From the NCBI RefSeq assembly GCF_022682495.2, contig NC_071397.1, positions 7,097,082 through 7,161,081 on the forward strand: 64,000 nt of DNA, written 5' to 3'. Source of the stretch: Desmodus rotundus. Its lineage: Eukaryota; Chordata; Mammalia; Chiroptera; Phyllostomidae. The notes under the pieces are model-generated. The model saw only the letters and a list, made by a program, of their open reading frames with translations, was not told the origin of the DNA and did not search any database. A program made the position numbers and the translations under genes. Positions 25,041 through 37,624 of the stretch are shown piece after piece (the stretch's first letter is position 1; each line of letters starts with the position of its first letter).

Positions 25041-27870
25041 AATATTTCATTCAAAGATGTAAAATTGAGGCTCCCTCCTTTTTTTTTCCAAAAAAAAAAA
25101 AAAAACTGGGTAAAGCTCTAGGGTGAGTTATAGCTTGAGGTACAAACCTCAATGCTCCCACTGTGCTCCACTTTGAGTCTGGTGTGGGGTGGGGATCACC
25201 AAGCTAAACCCAAAGAAAACTTCATGGGTGTAGTCCAAAGGGAACCAAATCAAACGAACCAACAATTTTGCACAAATTCTCATGAGCCAAAACCACTGAA
25301 TTTCACTCAGCAACAAAGACCTATATTAGACCCCCCCCCACCAACTGGAGCCAAATTTTTCTAAACCTCAGACATGTCAGAACACTGTTCCATTTGAAAG
25401 ATGAGCAAAGGGCTCAATTTTTACAGAACTAAAACTATTGAAGTTTCTCTAACATTTTAGAGTCTTTCAACACAACATTTTGGAGTCTTTACAATGGAAT
25501 AGATTTAGAAGGAAGAAGTCATAGGAGGCCCAGCACCCTGGGCCAGGCAGCGATGTTTTCTTCCGACATTCACCATGATGGGGGGGGGGGGGAGGAATGT
25601 GTGTTAATATTCAACACACGAATGAAAGCAGTATTCTAGAAGGAAAAAAACAAACAACAAAGCACATGCTGAAACAATATAAGAGGCTAAATTTACAATT
25701 AACATCTTTGTAAAGACAGACTTGGCCCAAACATCAGTCTGTATATACAATTATAGTTCTACTGTTACAAAAAACAGATCAGGACGAAAGGGAGACATCA
25801 TTTAATTGGTCTACAGAGTGCCCACTTGTGTAGAAAACGGTGCCGTGTGTATTATGTATGAATCTACACTTACAAATTTATGATATCTCGGCGTCCCTCT
25901 TTAGAGAGCTCAATTAACTTATTTACCCTACATCATTTTAAGGGAAGCATTAGGGAGGTATTATCTGCACTGATGTTTACCTTACAGCAGGGGTATCTGG
26001 GAAGGGTAATGGTGGGGAGAGGACAAGAAGGATGGGAGAAAAACTAACAGAAGAGTCGTCTGTCCTACAAGCTTCTAGATCCTTTGGCTTTTTCTTAAAT
26101 CCCCTTAGGCTTTTGTTCATGTCATTCCATCTCCCCGGATACCACCCACCAGCCTGTTTCCGAACTGAAGATGTTTGCATCCGTGCACAGATATCACATG
26201 GCGTGGGTTCTCTTCTTGCGTGAACGCTATGAACAGCTCCATATATAACTTACGCGTTCTGGCAGCTCAAGTAAAGCAAATGGAGTGAGTTCCAATTCCC
26301 CAAGCACACAATCAGCTCCCTACTATTTGTCAGTGTCTCCCATTGCACTTATCGGGTACTTTCACTGACTGTGCACTGAGTGGTTTAGACCGGCCTTCCA
26401 ACAACCTACAGTTCAGCAAGATAACTGGGGGGCAAGGGGGGGAAGATAAATAAGACAACACCAGCGCAGAAGCCACTGAGACATATATAAAACCGTAGAA
26501 AGGAAGTGGGTCAGGTAATTTTTTAACGGGCAGATTATACTCATTGTGGAGGAAGATCATATGGGCTATCAATGGAGACAATCCAAGAACTACAGGCGAA
26601 TGCAATGTAACAGGCTGGGGAGAAGGCCATGTCCCACTCTACTCTGATAGCTTGACAAAGACTAGAAACAACTGGCCATTAAGCAAGGAGCGCTGCTAAA
26701 GAGAGTAGAATAAGATGTAGTGGATGACACAAGCAGTAAAGTAGCTATAGAAACAGACACTACCATCCCACAAACCCCCTTTTCCCAAGCACCAGTATAT
26801 TAGGTAGGGTGGGGAGTCTAACGGGGAGTACAGGTAGGAAATGCAAAAATGAATGAAACGCAGCCCTGTGCTTAGTATGGACAGGACACAGACGGACAAA
26901 TAAATACAGTTACAGTAGGATAAGGGCCATGTGTTGAGCATTATGGGTACGAAGGACAGGGCATAAATACTTCAGTCTGAGAGAGCCAGCAAAAAGTTCT
27001 TAACAAATGACTGTAAAATCTCAAGATATTTTTATATAACATAGCATTTATATTGCTCATAACGTTTGAGCCATTAAAACATAAATTTGATGGTCTGATT
27101 TGAACACAATTACCATTATAATGAAAGAAAGAACTTCTAATGTAACAAAGCTGTTTCCACATCTCAGAACATACAATTAAAAACGAAAACAAGAAACCTC
27201 CACTGCTCTGCTTACAACAGGCTGTGGGCACCAAATACTTCCTAACAGGAGCTGTGCCCTGTTTTGTCTCACTTCCTTTTCTGGCCCTCGTTCATGCACA
27301 TTCTCAGGTGCGAAAATAGTACCTGATCATGACCCTTTCATGTTATAGAAAGTAGGAGAGAACACTGTCCAGCTCTGCGAACTTTTCTAGTCACCAAACA
27401 GTAATTGCCTTTTCATTTCCCTCTCTTCCCAACTACTTCCTCCTCCAATACTCGAATCACTCCGTCAGAAACAAGCACAGCACCCAGAGTGAGCACGCCA
27501 TCCGCATAAGGCAGGCAGATTACCTAGATCTCTCCCACGTGCCATTTCAGAGTCAGGGTTCTTCTCTTCACAATTCCAGAGAGAAACGGAGAATTGCCTG
27601 TTTTATCCCCAGTTTTTGTGGACTGGAAATGCAATCTCTGGCTTTGTGAGAAATTCCACTGTAACAAAGCCAATGGCAGGCCCTATGGAACTCACGATAA
27701 TGAGATTTTAACACTATTGGCATTATGTATATTCAAGGAAAATTACATTGTGGGGGAACGATGAACATAATGAAAGCTCCAAGTTCAGAAGTATAGAGTT
27801 AGAAAAATTCACTGTTTTCTTTCAGAGAACCGAATACTTTCACGGAGGTGCAAAAACGAAGTTCTGTCAA
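25041..27870. other. Intronic stretch without supported gene
   Basis: Contains homopolymer runs (A near 25090-25105, G near 25579-25592). About 26310-26960 has weak antisense L2-like blocks ('aagataaataagacaacacc', 'gacggacaaataaatacagtta'), too diverged to define. No exon was found. Confidence 0.4.
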
Positions 27871-27874
27871 TTCA

Positions 27875-30335
27875 CTCATCCCACAGGTATTTATGAATGC
27901 TTACTACACATCAGGTACCCTTGAAGAGCTGGGAATGCGCAATGAACAAGACCGAAAGGGTCCTGGTCTCATGGAGCTTACATTCCAGGTGAGGGAAACA
28001 GACAGTAAGTGAAAAAAGAAAAAGATCAGAAATTACCAGTGCTATAAAGAAAATGAAGATAGGGTGATGAGCTGGAAAGTAACTAGATACATCATTTAGA
28101 TGAAGGGGTCAGAGAAGGGCTCCCTGAGGAGGTAATATTTAGGCTAAGAGCTGAGTGACAGGGAGGAACAACACCTAGAGAATTAGGCCCAAAGGCAAGA
28201 ACAACCTTGGCTTGTCCTAGGGACAGAAAGAAGGTGGGGGGCAAGGGGAAGGAAAAGGTGGATCTGAGGGTCCAGGAGAGGCCAATCGTGTGCAGGGGTG
28301 TCCAACCTTTTGGGGTCTCTGGGCCACACTGGAAGAAGAGTTGTCTTGGGCCGCACATTAAATACATTGCGACAGGTAATCACAAAAAAACCCTTATAAT
28401 GTTTGAAGTAAATTCATAATTTGTGTTGGGCTGTGTTCATACCAATCCTGGGTCTCATGCAGCCCGTGGACCCCAAGTTGGGCACCCCTGAGGAGTTTTA
28501 CAGACAACATAAGGGAATCTGGGTTTTAATCAAAGTTCAACCAAAACACTGTATAGTAAACAGGGGAATGACTGGATCTGATTTACATTTTTAAAAGTTC
28601 ACTTTGGCTACTGAGTGGAAATGGACTATGAATGGGCAACAGAGCAATGGATCGGAGGGTTGCTGCCGCACTGATTAGGGTGGCAACAGTGCAGAAGAAA
28701 AATGAATCAATCTGTGACACCCTTTAGAGTGTAGTCTGTAATACCTGCTAGTGGGAGAGGAGGACGAGAGCCATCGAGGGTGACTGCAGCCATTTACTGA
28801 GAGGAGGGCAGCTGAAGGAGGCCAGATGTGGTTGGGGACCAAGAGTTCCCTGAAACCTGTTTCCCTGTGGAGGGCCGTTAAATAACCAAGTGGCGATGTC
28901 AAGAACACAATCGGATATAGAACTCTGGAGTTCTGGGGAGAAGTTAGAGCTGGAGATACAGGTTTGCTAGTCAATGACACTAAGATTGTATTTAAAGCCA
29001 CGGGACTGAATGACAACCCAAAGGCATCAAGAAGAATTGGTCCAAGGATTAAGCTACAAGTGTTAAGAGTTTATGAAGAAGAGGAGGCATTGGAGACAAG
29101 AACTGCCAAATGAGTAAGGGAATAGGATAGTGTGTGAGCCCATGTGGATCCTCTGGGAAGATGACACCAAAATGGGGTTAGATATACAAGAGATATATAA
29201 AAGAGGAGGGAGCGGGTGTAGATAAAGAGAGTTTCAGACCTTATGCAGGTCTGGCATCTGTGGGGGGGCGCGGGGAAGGGATGGAAGGACTGGATGGGAA
29301 GAGCTTCAGGCCACAGCTCGGGTCTAGAGAGACTTGGGTTGGCCAATGGGGACTTCCTGATCCAATGTGTCTATTAGAGGAATCTCATGTAGTGAAAGGA
29401 TGTCCCAGTTCTAGTGCCCCCATCACGCTCAGTAATGTCGATGAACACTGAGAAAGCCTGGGCTGTGTGTCCACTGTGTTGGATCTAAGAGTATGGTAGA
29501 TGAAGGCTATCACTCTGTAGCCAGACCACAGGAAGGGAGACGGAGGTGGGACCCCGCCAGAGGCACCACAGTGCGATGTTATGAAAATCAGTGCTAAAAC
29601 AGTGTTTCGAAGACGAAGATAAAGTCAGCCCTGCCAAATGCTGCACAAACTTCAAGTAACACAAGTAAGGGCATGTGGCCATAGTTTTTGACAAAATAAA
29701 GGTCACTAATGACCTTAACAAGAGCAGTCTCAGGAGGGCAGAGAAAACAGAAGTCCAACTGGAGAGGGTCAAGGAATGAGTAGAACATGAAAAGTACAGA
29801 GAAGAGGACAGACAATTGATTCCAGGTAGTTTTCCTGAGAACAGAGAGCACAGAAATGGGAAATGGCTGGAAGGGTAAATCATGGGCATCGGTTTTGTTT
29901 TAAGATAGAAGATACTAAAATGTACTGATGAGAAAGACCCCACAGATTCTGAAAATCAATGAATGTGCAGAAAGAAGAAAAGTGCAAGTGCAATATACTC
30001 ATGAAGGCAAGAGAAGAAGGCCCCAGGAAAGAAGTGGAGGACTGGCCTCTGGCAGGGACGGGGAGCTCCGAGTACCGTAACAGGACACCGGCCACAGAGT
30101 TAGGAACAGATGCAGGCTGGCAGATGTGGTGGTGGGAGAATGAGGTAGTACTTGTCTGATCGGGTCTCTTTACTCGGTGAAATATGAAACAGCTGAGAGT
30201 AAGAGAAAGGGAAAGAAATACAGTTCATTTGAGAGTTAAATTGGGAAATCGCCATCTCTGAGAGCGAGAAAGCAAACATACCAGGAAAGTGTATTAAGGC
30301 TGCAAAGCCGTGATGAGTGCCCATTTGAGATAAGT
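27875..30335 (-). repeat. Long antisense LINE-2 (L2) copy with reverse-transcriptase remnant
   Basis: On + it starts with the antisense L2 terminus ('atttatgaatgcttactacacatcaggtac', 'catggagcttacattccag'). It continues through antisense coding of the CR1/L2-type reverse transcriptase. At 28870-29000 the minus strand encodes a decayed palm-region stretch after the ADD motif (SLTSKPVSPALTSPQNSRV-like). It ends near 'cagatgtggtggtgggagaatgag' and 'ctcggtgaaatatgaa' (30120-30190). About 2.4 kb is preserved, with many indels. A hAT MITE is inserted at 28293-28490. The many minus-strand open frames here are L2 relics. Confidence 0.75.
28293..28490 (+). mobile_element. hAT-type MITE (MER30-like ends)
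   Basis: The 198-bp element has inverted termini CAGGGGTGTCCAAC and GTTGGGCACCCCTG (13 of 14 pairs). The interior 'gggccacactggaagaag' and 'ttgggccgcacatt' resembles non-autonomous hAT-Charlie elements that I remember as MER30-like; the family name is tentative. It interrupts the antisense L2 at 27875-30335. The flanking 8-bp sites do not match, so the duplication has decayed or the ends have shifted. Confidence 0.7.
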
Positions 30336-32419
30336 GGGCATGGGTTTATAATGAGACCAATCGGCACAATTAATGTTTTTCTCTAGCAACATCCAGCGGA
30401 CTGGGTGTAAGCATGGCGTAGGAGGGTGACTAGGTTTAACAAGACAAGGGGTTTTGCTAAGTGTCTGTGACAGGGGAAGAGGTGGAGAGACACAGGGTAT
30501 TTCTCGTGCTGGATCCAACCCCAAGTGGACCACCGCAGCTGCGAACAGATAAACTGGTGGTGGATGAACTGGTGGAATGGCTGGACTTCCTTCAACACTT
30601 CAAAGCCCTAGAAAATCTTTTACTCCTACTCTCCTTCCCAGTTTGGGCAATCTCTGTACTTATTCTTCCTTCGTTGCAAATCAAACTCATGGATATTAAA
30701 ACTAAGAATATAATGCATGAACCTGCTATATAAGTTTATTTTTGTTTTAGTGGGCCGATGACAATTCTTTGAGATTTTCTTTTTTTGAGCGAGGGTTAGA
30801 TTTTTAAAGCATTGCTGTACTTAAGTGTCCCTTGTTTGGATGGCAGATGCAAGAGCCTTTGATGAACATAAACAAAACAACTCCACGTGTTGCTCTTTGC
30901 CAGGACAATGGAGTAAATCATATTTGGCTTAATCTGTCTAGATCTCAAATGTACATAAAATGGCAGTTTTTAGTAAAAAAAAAAAATACCACCACATTGC
31001 TCTTTCTTATTTTTTGGAAATCTGTCCTAAAAAGTAGGTGCAACCAGAATTTTTCTAGTTATTTGAGCAGATCCTTGAAAATGCAGTTAAAATATACTGT
31101 CTTTATGCAGAAACATTGACCAAAAGGATGCTATTTACACCATTCACATGGTAAAGCTAAAACATTTTAGTAAGCAGCTTTCTTACAACCTTAAAGCTAC
31201 AGTTTGCTTCAGAATAATCTAGAATAAAACACTAAGGTAAGTAGTTCGAGAAAATATAAATGATTGTGTAAACTCACAGACTCGAATTTCTGGTCAAGCT
31301 CCCTGGTTTGGCAGCTTAGGCCCGCAGTGATGCCGTGCGGGGTTCCGGGCAACAAGAAGAGGGACCTGCCAAGAAACTCTGGCTCCCATGACCCGACCGC
31401 CCACGTTAGAAAAAATGACTGGGAAGCAGATTTGTCAAGAACAAGACCTTCGCTGCAGAATAACCACCCAAAACCCAAAGCATAAACAGCCACTCAACTC
31501 AAATGCACTATTTTTAACAAACAAGAACACCTGAATCATAAGTGTATGTTTTTTCTTCTTTGAGTTCCTAAAAAGCAAGTGCATTTTTAAAATGTGTGTA
31601 TACCTGAGCCCAGAATAATTACAGACTATCACTCCATGAAGTTTTAATGATCCAAGGATCCCATAGGAACTCTAACAGGGCTGTTTCTTTATTTTCAGTA
31701 TTTTAGCATGAATAAATGAAGCTACACGTTGGGAAGCTGCTATGTTGGAAAAAAATGTAACTGCCAAATAAGTCATCCAGAAGCGGCATATTATAGCAAC
31801 CAAGGGCACCTACAGTCCAGAATCAACATACTGCAGCTGCAATCAAAGGCAGAGCACAGCACGAGGCCAAGAGGACGGAAAATGCGACAGGCCACAGCCC
31901 AGAAGAACACGGAGATCCAGGAACAGTGAAGAACCAGTGGTGGATGCCGGTGGGGGGGGGGTCGGGGGGCGGGGGCAGGTCGGGGCAGAAGATGTCTCCC
32001 GACACGCAGAAGACAACGTCAGTTCTGAGAACAAACTGCCAGGACCCAAATGATGTAAAAACCAGGTCACTGTGAGAAATGAATACCAACTGCTAATGTC
32101 AGGCTCTTAAGAACAGAAGGAAGCTAAATGCAAGCCTTTAAAGAGTTCATATTCTAAAGCAAATACTTAATGGTTGGCAAAGAAGTTTTTTCGACAGAGC
32201 AGAGGATACCACGTAAATGTTGAGTTTCTTATTCCTTAACACAAAAGACTATCTTCTCCCAGTCTCTCCTGGGTAAAGTAAAAAGATTACTATCTTTGGA
32301 AGTATCAAGATGAAAATGCTACATGGGGAGAGGGCACTGGTGATAATTTGATCAACCCTATTAATTAACTTTAATGTATTTTGTTCGGTGAATGTTCCGA
32401 AAACACTGGTGCAACACTG
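30336..32419. other. Intronic stretch without supported gene
   Basis: No exon, RNA gene or confident repeat. G-rich purine runs occur near 31950-31985 and a short A run at 30975. The open frames show no recognised family. Confidence 0.45.
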
Positions 32420-32610
32420 TATCGCTCATATCAGCAGACTTGGGAATAGCAGACAGTTAAGGTCATGTAGCCTGGAGGCAGGCGAGTCCTGGCTCTGTCA
32501 CGTGCTAATGCTTCTGTGCTTTCCTTTCCTTTTCCTTCCAATGAGGATACTACTTGTACTTACTTTGTAGCACTGTTGAAGGGATTACATTAGTTACTCC
32601 ACATAAAGCA
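32420..32610 (+). repeat. MIR SINE, sense
   Basis: The block order 'ctggaggcaggcgagtcctggctctgtcacgtgctaatgc ... aatgaggatactacttgtactt ... gtagcactgttgaagggattaca' follows the MIR core and 3' region. It is diverged, as expected for this old mammalian family. Confidence 0.65.
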
Positions 32611-34000
32611 CTCTGTCAATGAGGACCCAAATGGGAAATAGAGGGGACACTCCATTCATTGAGGAACGTTTTACAAAGAGGTGGGTCACATAGGGGAGCC
32701 CCAAGAATAGTCGTAGTGGATCTCTTACCACCCCTAGGCCTGAAAGTACAGCAGGAAAGAAAGGTTACTAGAGTTCAGAAGGAGACAGCATTATTACAAA
32801 GATTAGGCTGCCTTGAGAAGTAACTGATCTTCAGAATAAAGAAAACTGCCAATCCAAGGTGACCTTGCAGGAAGAAAGCTGGGGGGAAAAATAATCTGAC
32901 CTCACTTTCCCTTCCCTTCTGCTCTCCTGCTGGGGCTCTCCATTGGCTGAACCCACTCAGAAGCCAGAGGGCAGGAAGCAGATTGATGAGCTCGCAGGTC
33001 AACCTGCCAGGACAGAGAATAGGTTAGAAAAGGAAAGACAGGAAATGATGTGCTGAATCCATCTGACAATTTGAAGCATCGTCTACCTATTCTGTCATCC
33101 AATCAGTACCAATTGTGACGATTAACTCAGAAGACTTCAGTTCAAGATTAACAGAACCTATTTTCATCTTGATAAGTATAGACCAGGGACCAGGAAACTT
33201 ACTATTTATTAAATTTATTATGACCCAGGAGAAAAGAGGAACCACAGGAACCAGCTGCAGTCTTTCTCAGCCCCACAAGAAGCTGCCACAGTATTTTGTG
33301 ACCAAGCCAAGCCCATAAAGAGAAGTGTGACAGGGGACATGTCTGCGACACCCTCCAGAGCCTTGGGCTCCTACATCAGACACACAGAGAGTCGTGAGGG
33401 AAAAGTGGAGGGCTGTACATAATCTGGCTTTTTATTTATCGTGAATAACGACTATCTAATTCTGAAATACAGTCACTGTAGAAAATATTTGGAAATAGTG
33501 GTACGAAACCTACTTTCTTATCTCATCACTTAGGAATATACTGTAAAAGGTATAAAAACTTTTGAAATTATGAAAAAGTTGATTTTAAAGTATAAAATGT
33601 AAGAATTAACAAACACCAGGCATGAAATGCTGCCGTCACACAGTTCAACAATAATAAACATTTCATCTACATTTGGTCACAAAGCCAAATACAATGTGAT
33701 ACTTTTTAAAATTTTGTTAACAAACCATGTTTTTATTACCTAATTAATTCAAAGTACAAGAAACTGTGTGTCATTTGGTAAATGGGGAAAAATTAAAACA
33801 TTTCTTTGTATTGATATACATTTTTATTAGGGCAAACTTTATAATGTAACATTTACGACTCATAGAGTAATATGAACTACGATAACTCCCTTTTAATCTA
33901 CACGGTGAACGATTACATGATTTGGAACATCTCTAAAGGGGTGTTCAGTAGTACACTATGGGGAGAAGGGTGAGCGAATCTGACAGGGTGATACACACTG
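32611..34000. other. Intronic stretch without recognised gene
   Basis: AT-rich intron; nothing recognised beyond chance open frames. Confidence 0.45.
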
Positions 34001-34008
34001 ATATGAGG

Positions 34009-34279
34009 CACTGCTTTTCAACATTTCGCATCTCATAGCACACATCAACTAACTACTAAAATTCCGTGGCACACCAAAAATTATATTGTAATTTTTTTCC
34101 AATCTGACAAAAAAAATAGGTATAATTTTGATTCATACACAGCCAATAGCTATTGTTGTGCTGGCTGTTGTCATTTTTTATTTGACATTCTAAGGAAAAA
34201 AGAGGTCAGTGCCCCTGACTAAACAGTAAGGTATTGCCTGTTTTAAAAATTCTTGTGGCACAGCGGTTGAAAATCACTG
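34009..34279. mobile_element. hAT-type MITE with decayed 8-bp target duplication
   Basis: The left end CACTGCTTTTCAAC and the reverse complement of the right end, CAGTGATTTTCAAC, match at 12 of 14 bases, and both are followed by 'gtggcaca' blocks (34071 and 34255). Flanking octamers ATATGAGG (34001-34008) and ATAGAAGG (34280-34287) match at 6 of 8, consistent with an aged hAT target duplication. The interior is non-coding. Confidence 0.75.
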
Positions 34280-34299
34280 ATAGAAGGTAACTGCGACTA

Positions 34300-34865
34300 G
34301 AGCACCAGGCAGAGGCCCATTCTGGAAAGCCTTGTATGTGAGGCCTCAAATAAGGGGCTTCCACTTCATTCTGCAACCAACGGGGAGTCACTGAAAATCG
34401 TTTCAGCTGGGAAGGAATAAAACTTGGTGCAATAGTTTAAAATGATTAACCAGAAGTACAAAAACGTCTCCAAGAAGCAAGAGGCCAGCTCGAAAGGCAG
34501 GAGGGCAGGTAGGCGGGAACCACCTGTGGGCGCAGCCCTGAACTGAGGGTAGTGTGTGGGAGCGGACAGGCAGGGTCCAACTGGAAAGAGACAGTGAGAG
34601 GGAGGGAAAGGGAAGGAAGAAGGCGGGAAACACGTGCTGTGGAGGAAGAATGGACAGGACACAATACAGGGGACAAGGGTAAAAGAGGGCTCAAAACAAC
34701 TCCGAAGTTTCAAGCAAAAACATTGCCAAGCTGCAAATCGATCAGGAGTGAAATGCCCTTACCTGATAAGCCAACAAAGCAGAGGACACCACCCAGATGG
34801 AAATGGCCACTGGCCGAGGAAAACGCAGGGACAGAAGAAGTCGGCTGATGCAGATGTGAACTTCA
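34300..34865 (-). repeat. Antisense L2 fragment
   Basis: The + strand 'gccttgtatgtgaggcctcaaataaggggcttccacttcattctg' corresponds to the antisense L2 block 'gggccttgtaggccat...ggcttttactctg'. It continues through A/G-rich antisense coding blocks to about 34860. The hAT MITE and the mariner MITE sit at its two borders. Confidence 0.5.
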
Positions 34866-34875
34866 ATGAAGAAAA

Positions 34876-35003
34876 TGTAGGTAAAAGTAGGGTTACAGTT
34901 GTTCCCATGGAAAACGACACAATAATTACTAAACAATAATACAAGGGGAAACTCAGCGTTTCGTGGACTCACAGCTGTAAACCTCCTTTTGCCCCGCCCT
35001 GTA
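34876..35003 (+). mobile_element. Mariner-type MITE, copy 2 (damaged left end)
   Basis: It matches the element at 12301-12433: 'ggttacagttgttcc', 'tggaaaacgacacaataatt', 'ctcacagctgtaaacctcc' and the right terminus 'ttttgccccgccctgta'. The left inverted repeat has lost several bases ('tgtaggtaaaagtaggg'). Non-autonomous. Confidence 0.8.
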
Positions 35004-35904
35004 AACGGACAAGACAATAGCAAGGGAGGGCTGGAAGTAGGGTTGCCAGGGAAAATACAGTTAAATCTGGATTTCAGGTAAATAACAAATGCTTTCTAGG
35101 ATAAGCCTGACTTATGCAACATTTGGGACATATTTATAGTAAAAATGTATTCATCGTTGACCAGAAATCCAAATTTCCCTGTTGTCCTGTGTCTTCATTT
35201 GCTAAACCTGAGCACCCTCGCTGGAAGGGAAACAGCAGATGCTCTTCTGTGAGAGGCAAACTGAACTGGAGATAAAAGTCGGAGCGGTGAATTTCAGTCA
35301 CGGGAAACCCAAACTTAAAACTAAAGACAATGGGTCTTTCTGTGCTCAATTTTTTAAAACCACCAACTTCCCCAAAGTAACCACTGCCATTCTTTTTAAA
35401 CATGGTAGCCACATGGAGACACGTGGCTGTTTGGTTTGGGGTAAGGTCACCGTAATAAGCCACCCGGAATCACGCTCAAGAAGCATGTTACTGAGGACGT
35501 TCCACACTCCCATTTTTGTCCACACTTCTAATCCTGGAGAGGTTGAAAACATGAGGTGAATGGCCGAAGAGCTTTTTACAATATGCTAAAATTTTGACAT
35601 ATGACGCATCGCAGTGAGGCCTTAAACATATTTGAACATGTTTACATTTCAAATGAAATATATTCTGTATTTTTAGATGTCTGACACAGAAGAATGATGG
35701 TTTTATCACTGAGATATTTCTGAACCTCTGCTCATCACTTATTTTGTCAAGCAACCTCTAAGGAAAACTATTTTTACCAGACCTGCACTTCAATAAATTC
35801 ACTTGAAGCTACTTAATATACAACCCTGTTGTGCTCTTACGGCTCCTCACGGCCCTTGCAACGTGTGAGGTGCAGCAGAAGTCATACGCAGCCCTTGTTA
35901 AAGG

Positions 35905-36060
35905 TTTTATTTATTTATTTTTAGAGGAGGGTGAAGAAAGGGAGAGAGTGAGGGAGAGAAACACCGATCGGCTGCTTCTCGTCCGCCCCGACCTCCGACT
36001 GCCCCGGCTGGGAATCCCTACCTGGGATGACGCCCAACCAGCTGAGCCGCACGGGCCCAG
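35905..36060 (-). repeat. tRNA-derived SINE (VES type), antisense, shortened
   Basis: It runs on + from a T-rich tail ('ttttatttatttattttt') through GAGA-rich sequence and 'gaaacaccgatcggctgcttctc' to the antisense head ('aaccagctgagccgcacgggcc'). It is CpG-rich for a SINE, which suggests limited decay. No clear target duplication. Confidence 0.85.
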
Positions 36061-36189
36061 GCAACTCTCGATATTTTTTTGATGAGAGAAAATAATACTG
36101 TGTTTCCTATGTCTACGCCTTACTTTCAGAAGCGACACACACACAGGGCACCAGCTGGTTAGGGCAGAAACGCAGCAGCCTCTCGCCCA

Positions 36190-36460
36190 TCACAAACACC
36201 TCTCCCCTCTCAATCCATCTGGGGCAGAACGGCGGGAGTACCAGGAGAGGCTTGCGAGAAGCCGTGGCCACGTGCGGAATCGGCGTAGAGACGCGCTGCC
36301 CAGATGGATGCGCGCGTGGGCGCCGGGGAAGTCAGCACACGCCAGGGCTCTGAGCGGATGCCCCAGGAAACACCTTCCCGCACAGCTGAGGACGCAGGCA
36401 GGGGAGGGAAGGGAGCGCTTAAGGGCCACGCTAGCACAAATCCAGAGACAGTAAGCCTTT
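36190..36460. promoter_or_regulatory. CpG-rich cluster (possible small CpG island)
   Basis: A hand count gives about 21 CpG in roughly 220 bases (36240-36460), far above the intronic background. The block includes 'gatgcgcgcgtgggcgccgg' and one E-box CACGTG (36270-36275). It lies just beyond the SINE at 35905-36060 and has no recognised exon. It may be an intronic regulatory element, an alternative promoter or an unrecognised CpG-rich repeat. Confidence 0.4.
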
Positions 36461-36479
36461 CCTAGCTTGGGAAGCATGA

Positions 36480-37070
36480 TACCCAAGCCCAGTGAACCCT
36501 GTTTGTTGTACGTCCTGGGAGATAAGTTAGAGGTAGACACTCCTGGTTGTCTCTCAACAGTCATTCTCCCCCTCTTGTGAGTCTGGTTCCAGCCCGTGGC
36601 TATGAAGAGAGTATCGCGATAAAAGTGAATTATAATTTTTGTGTGTGTGGTGGAGAGTCCCGCCTTCATTACACAACAAACAACCCCCCCCCCCCGCAAC
36701 GTCGGGCACGCAATACAGTGAAGTGCCATGAAACAGGGGTGCCTGGGCACACCCCGCCCCGCCGACTGCTTAGTGTGGCCGCGTGACTGAGGCTAAATGG
36801 AAATTTTCTGTGAAACTGCCCGTAGCTCTCCGCGGAAAGGAGCAGCTGCAACCCACTCCGACTCTCGCCTGCTGCCTGGGAGGAGCACCTTCGGGCTGAC
36901 GTTCAAGCTGCCAGGTTGTGCCACAACGTGATGTGGTAAGAATGGAACAGCAAGAGAGAAGGAGCCTGGGTCCCCAGTGGCCACGGAGCTACCCGCGCAG
37001 CCTTGGACTGCCTCCTTCCAGGGTTCTTTCACGTGAGACGAAATGCTTGTTACCTTCAACACCTCACCGA
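36480..37070 (+). repeat. Unclassified old interspersed repeat, LTR-like
   Basis: The segment 'agagagaaggagcctgggtccccagtggccacggag...ttggactgcctcc...ttctttcacgtgaga' (36950-37040) matches a common mammalian interspersed repeat end that I recall but cannot name with certainty (MaLR/ERVL LTR or DNA element). A C-rich run (12 C) lies at about 36685-36697. No coding potential. Confidence 0.4.
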
Positions 37071-37340
37071 CACCATTAGTGTATGTGTATGTATGGAAAA
37101 TGTCTCAGTGTCTATGGCCAGCACAGAGTAGAAACCCAACACGTCAGTTCTTCTTTATTTAATGTCTGACTACAAACAACCTCAAATATGTTGACATCTG
37201 TAAACCTCCCACTGTTAAATAGATGAGTTAATTATTAGACACCACAGAAGGACCCAGTCAAAATGGGAACAAGCCCCACTCTTACCCTTCAATTTCTATA
37301 GTCACCCCTGAAAGTCGTCAACTGTCAAATATCTCATTGG

Positions 37341-37521
37341 GCCCTGGTCAGTGTGGCTCAGTTGGTTGGAGTGTCTTCACGTAACTGAAAGGTTCTGGGT
37401 TCGATTCCTGGTCAGGGCACATGCCTAGGTTGTGGGTTTGATCCCTGGTCCAGGTGCATAAGGGAGGCAACCTATTGATGTTTCTCTCTCCCTTCCTCTC
37501 TTTGTAAAAGCAATGAAAAAA
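37341..37521 (+). repeat. tRNA-derived SINE (VES type)
   Basis: Near-complete copy. The head is 'gccctggtcagtgtggctca', with box B 'gggttcgattcctgg', the linker 'ggtcagggcacatgcctagg', the second unit 'ttgtgggtttgatccctgg', 'gatgtttctctctccc' and a short A tail. It preserves the internal Pol III promoter better than the other copies. Confidence 0.92.
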
Positions 37522-37572
37522 TACCTTTGGGGTGGAGATATATAGAGAGAGCCTGAAAAGGTAATGATGAGA

Positions 37573-37624
37573 TATATGTATATATATATCTCCTCATTAT
37601 CATATATATATATATATATATATA
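37573..37624. repeat. (TA)n simple repeat, partly palindromic
   Basis: Two runs of alternating TA (about 37575-37590 and 37604-37624) separated by 'ctcctcattatca'. They can fold back on each other. Such tracts are prone to length change and assembly error. Confidence 0.85.

Noticed and set aside
28675..29016. Minus-strand frame with reverse-transcriptase-like peptide
   Set aside because: Relic of the L2 ORF2 inside the antisense L2 copy, with indels on either side; not a gene.
37341..37420. Possible functional tRNA gene
   Set aside because: The box A/B-like sequences belong to the SINE head; there is no complete cloverleaf or anticodon arm.
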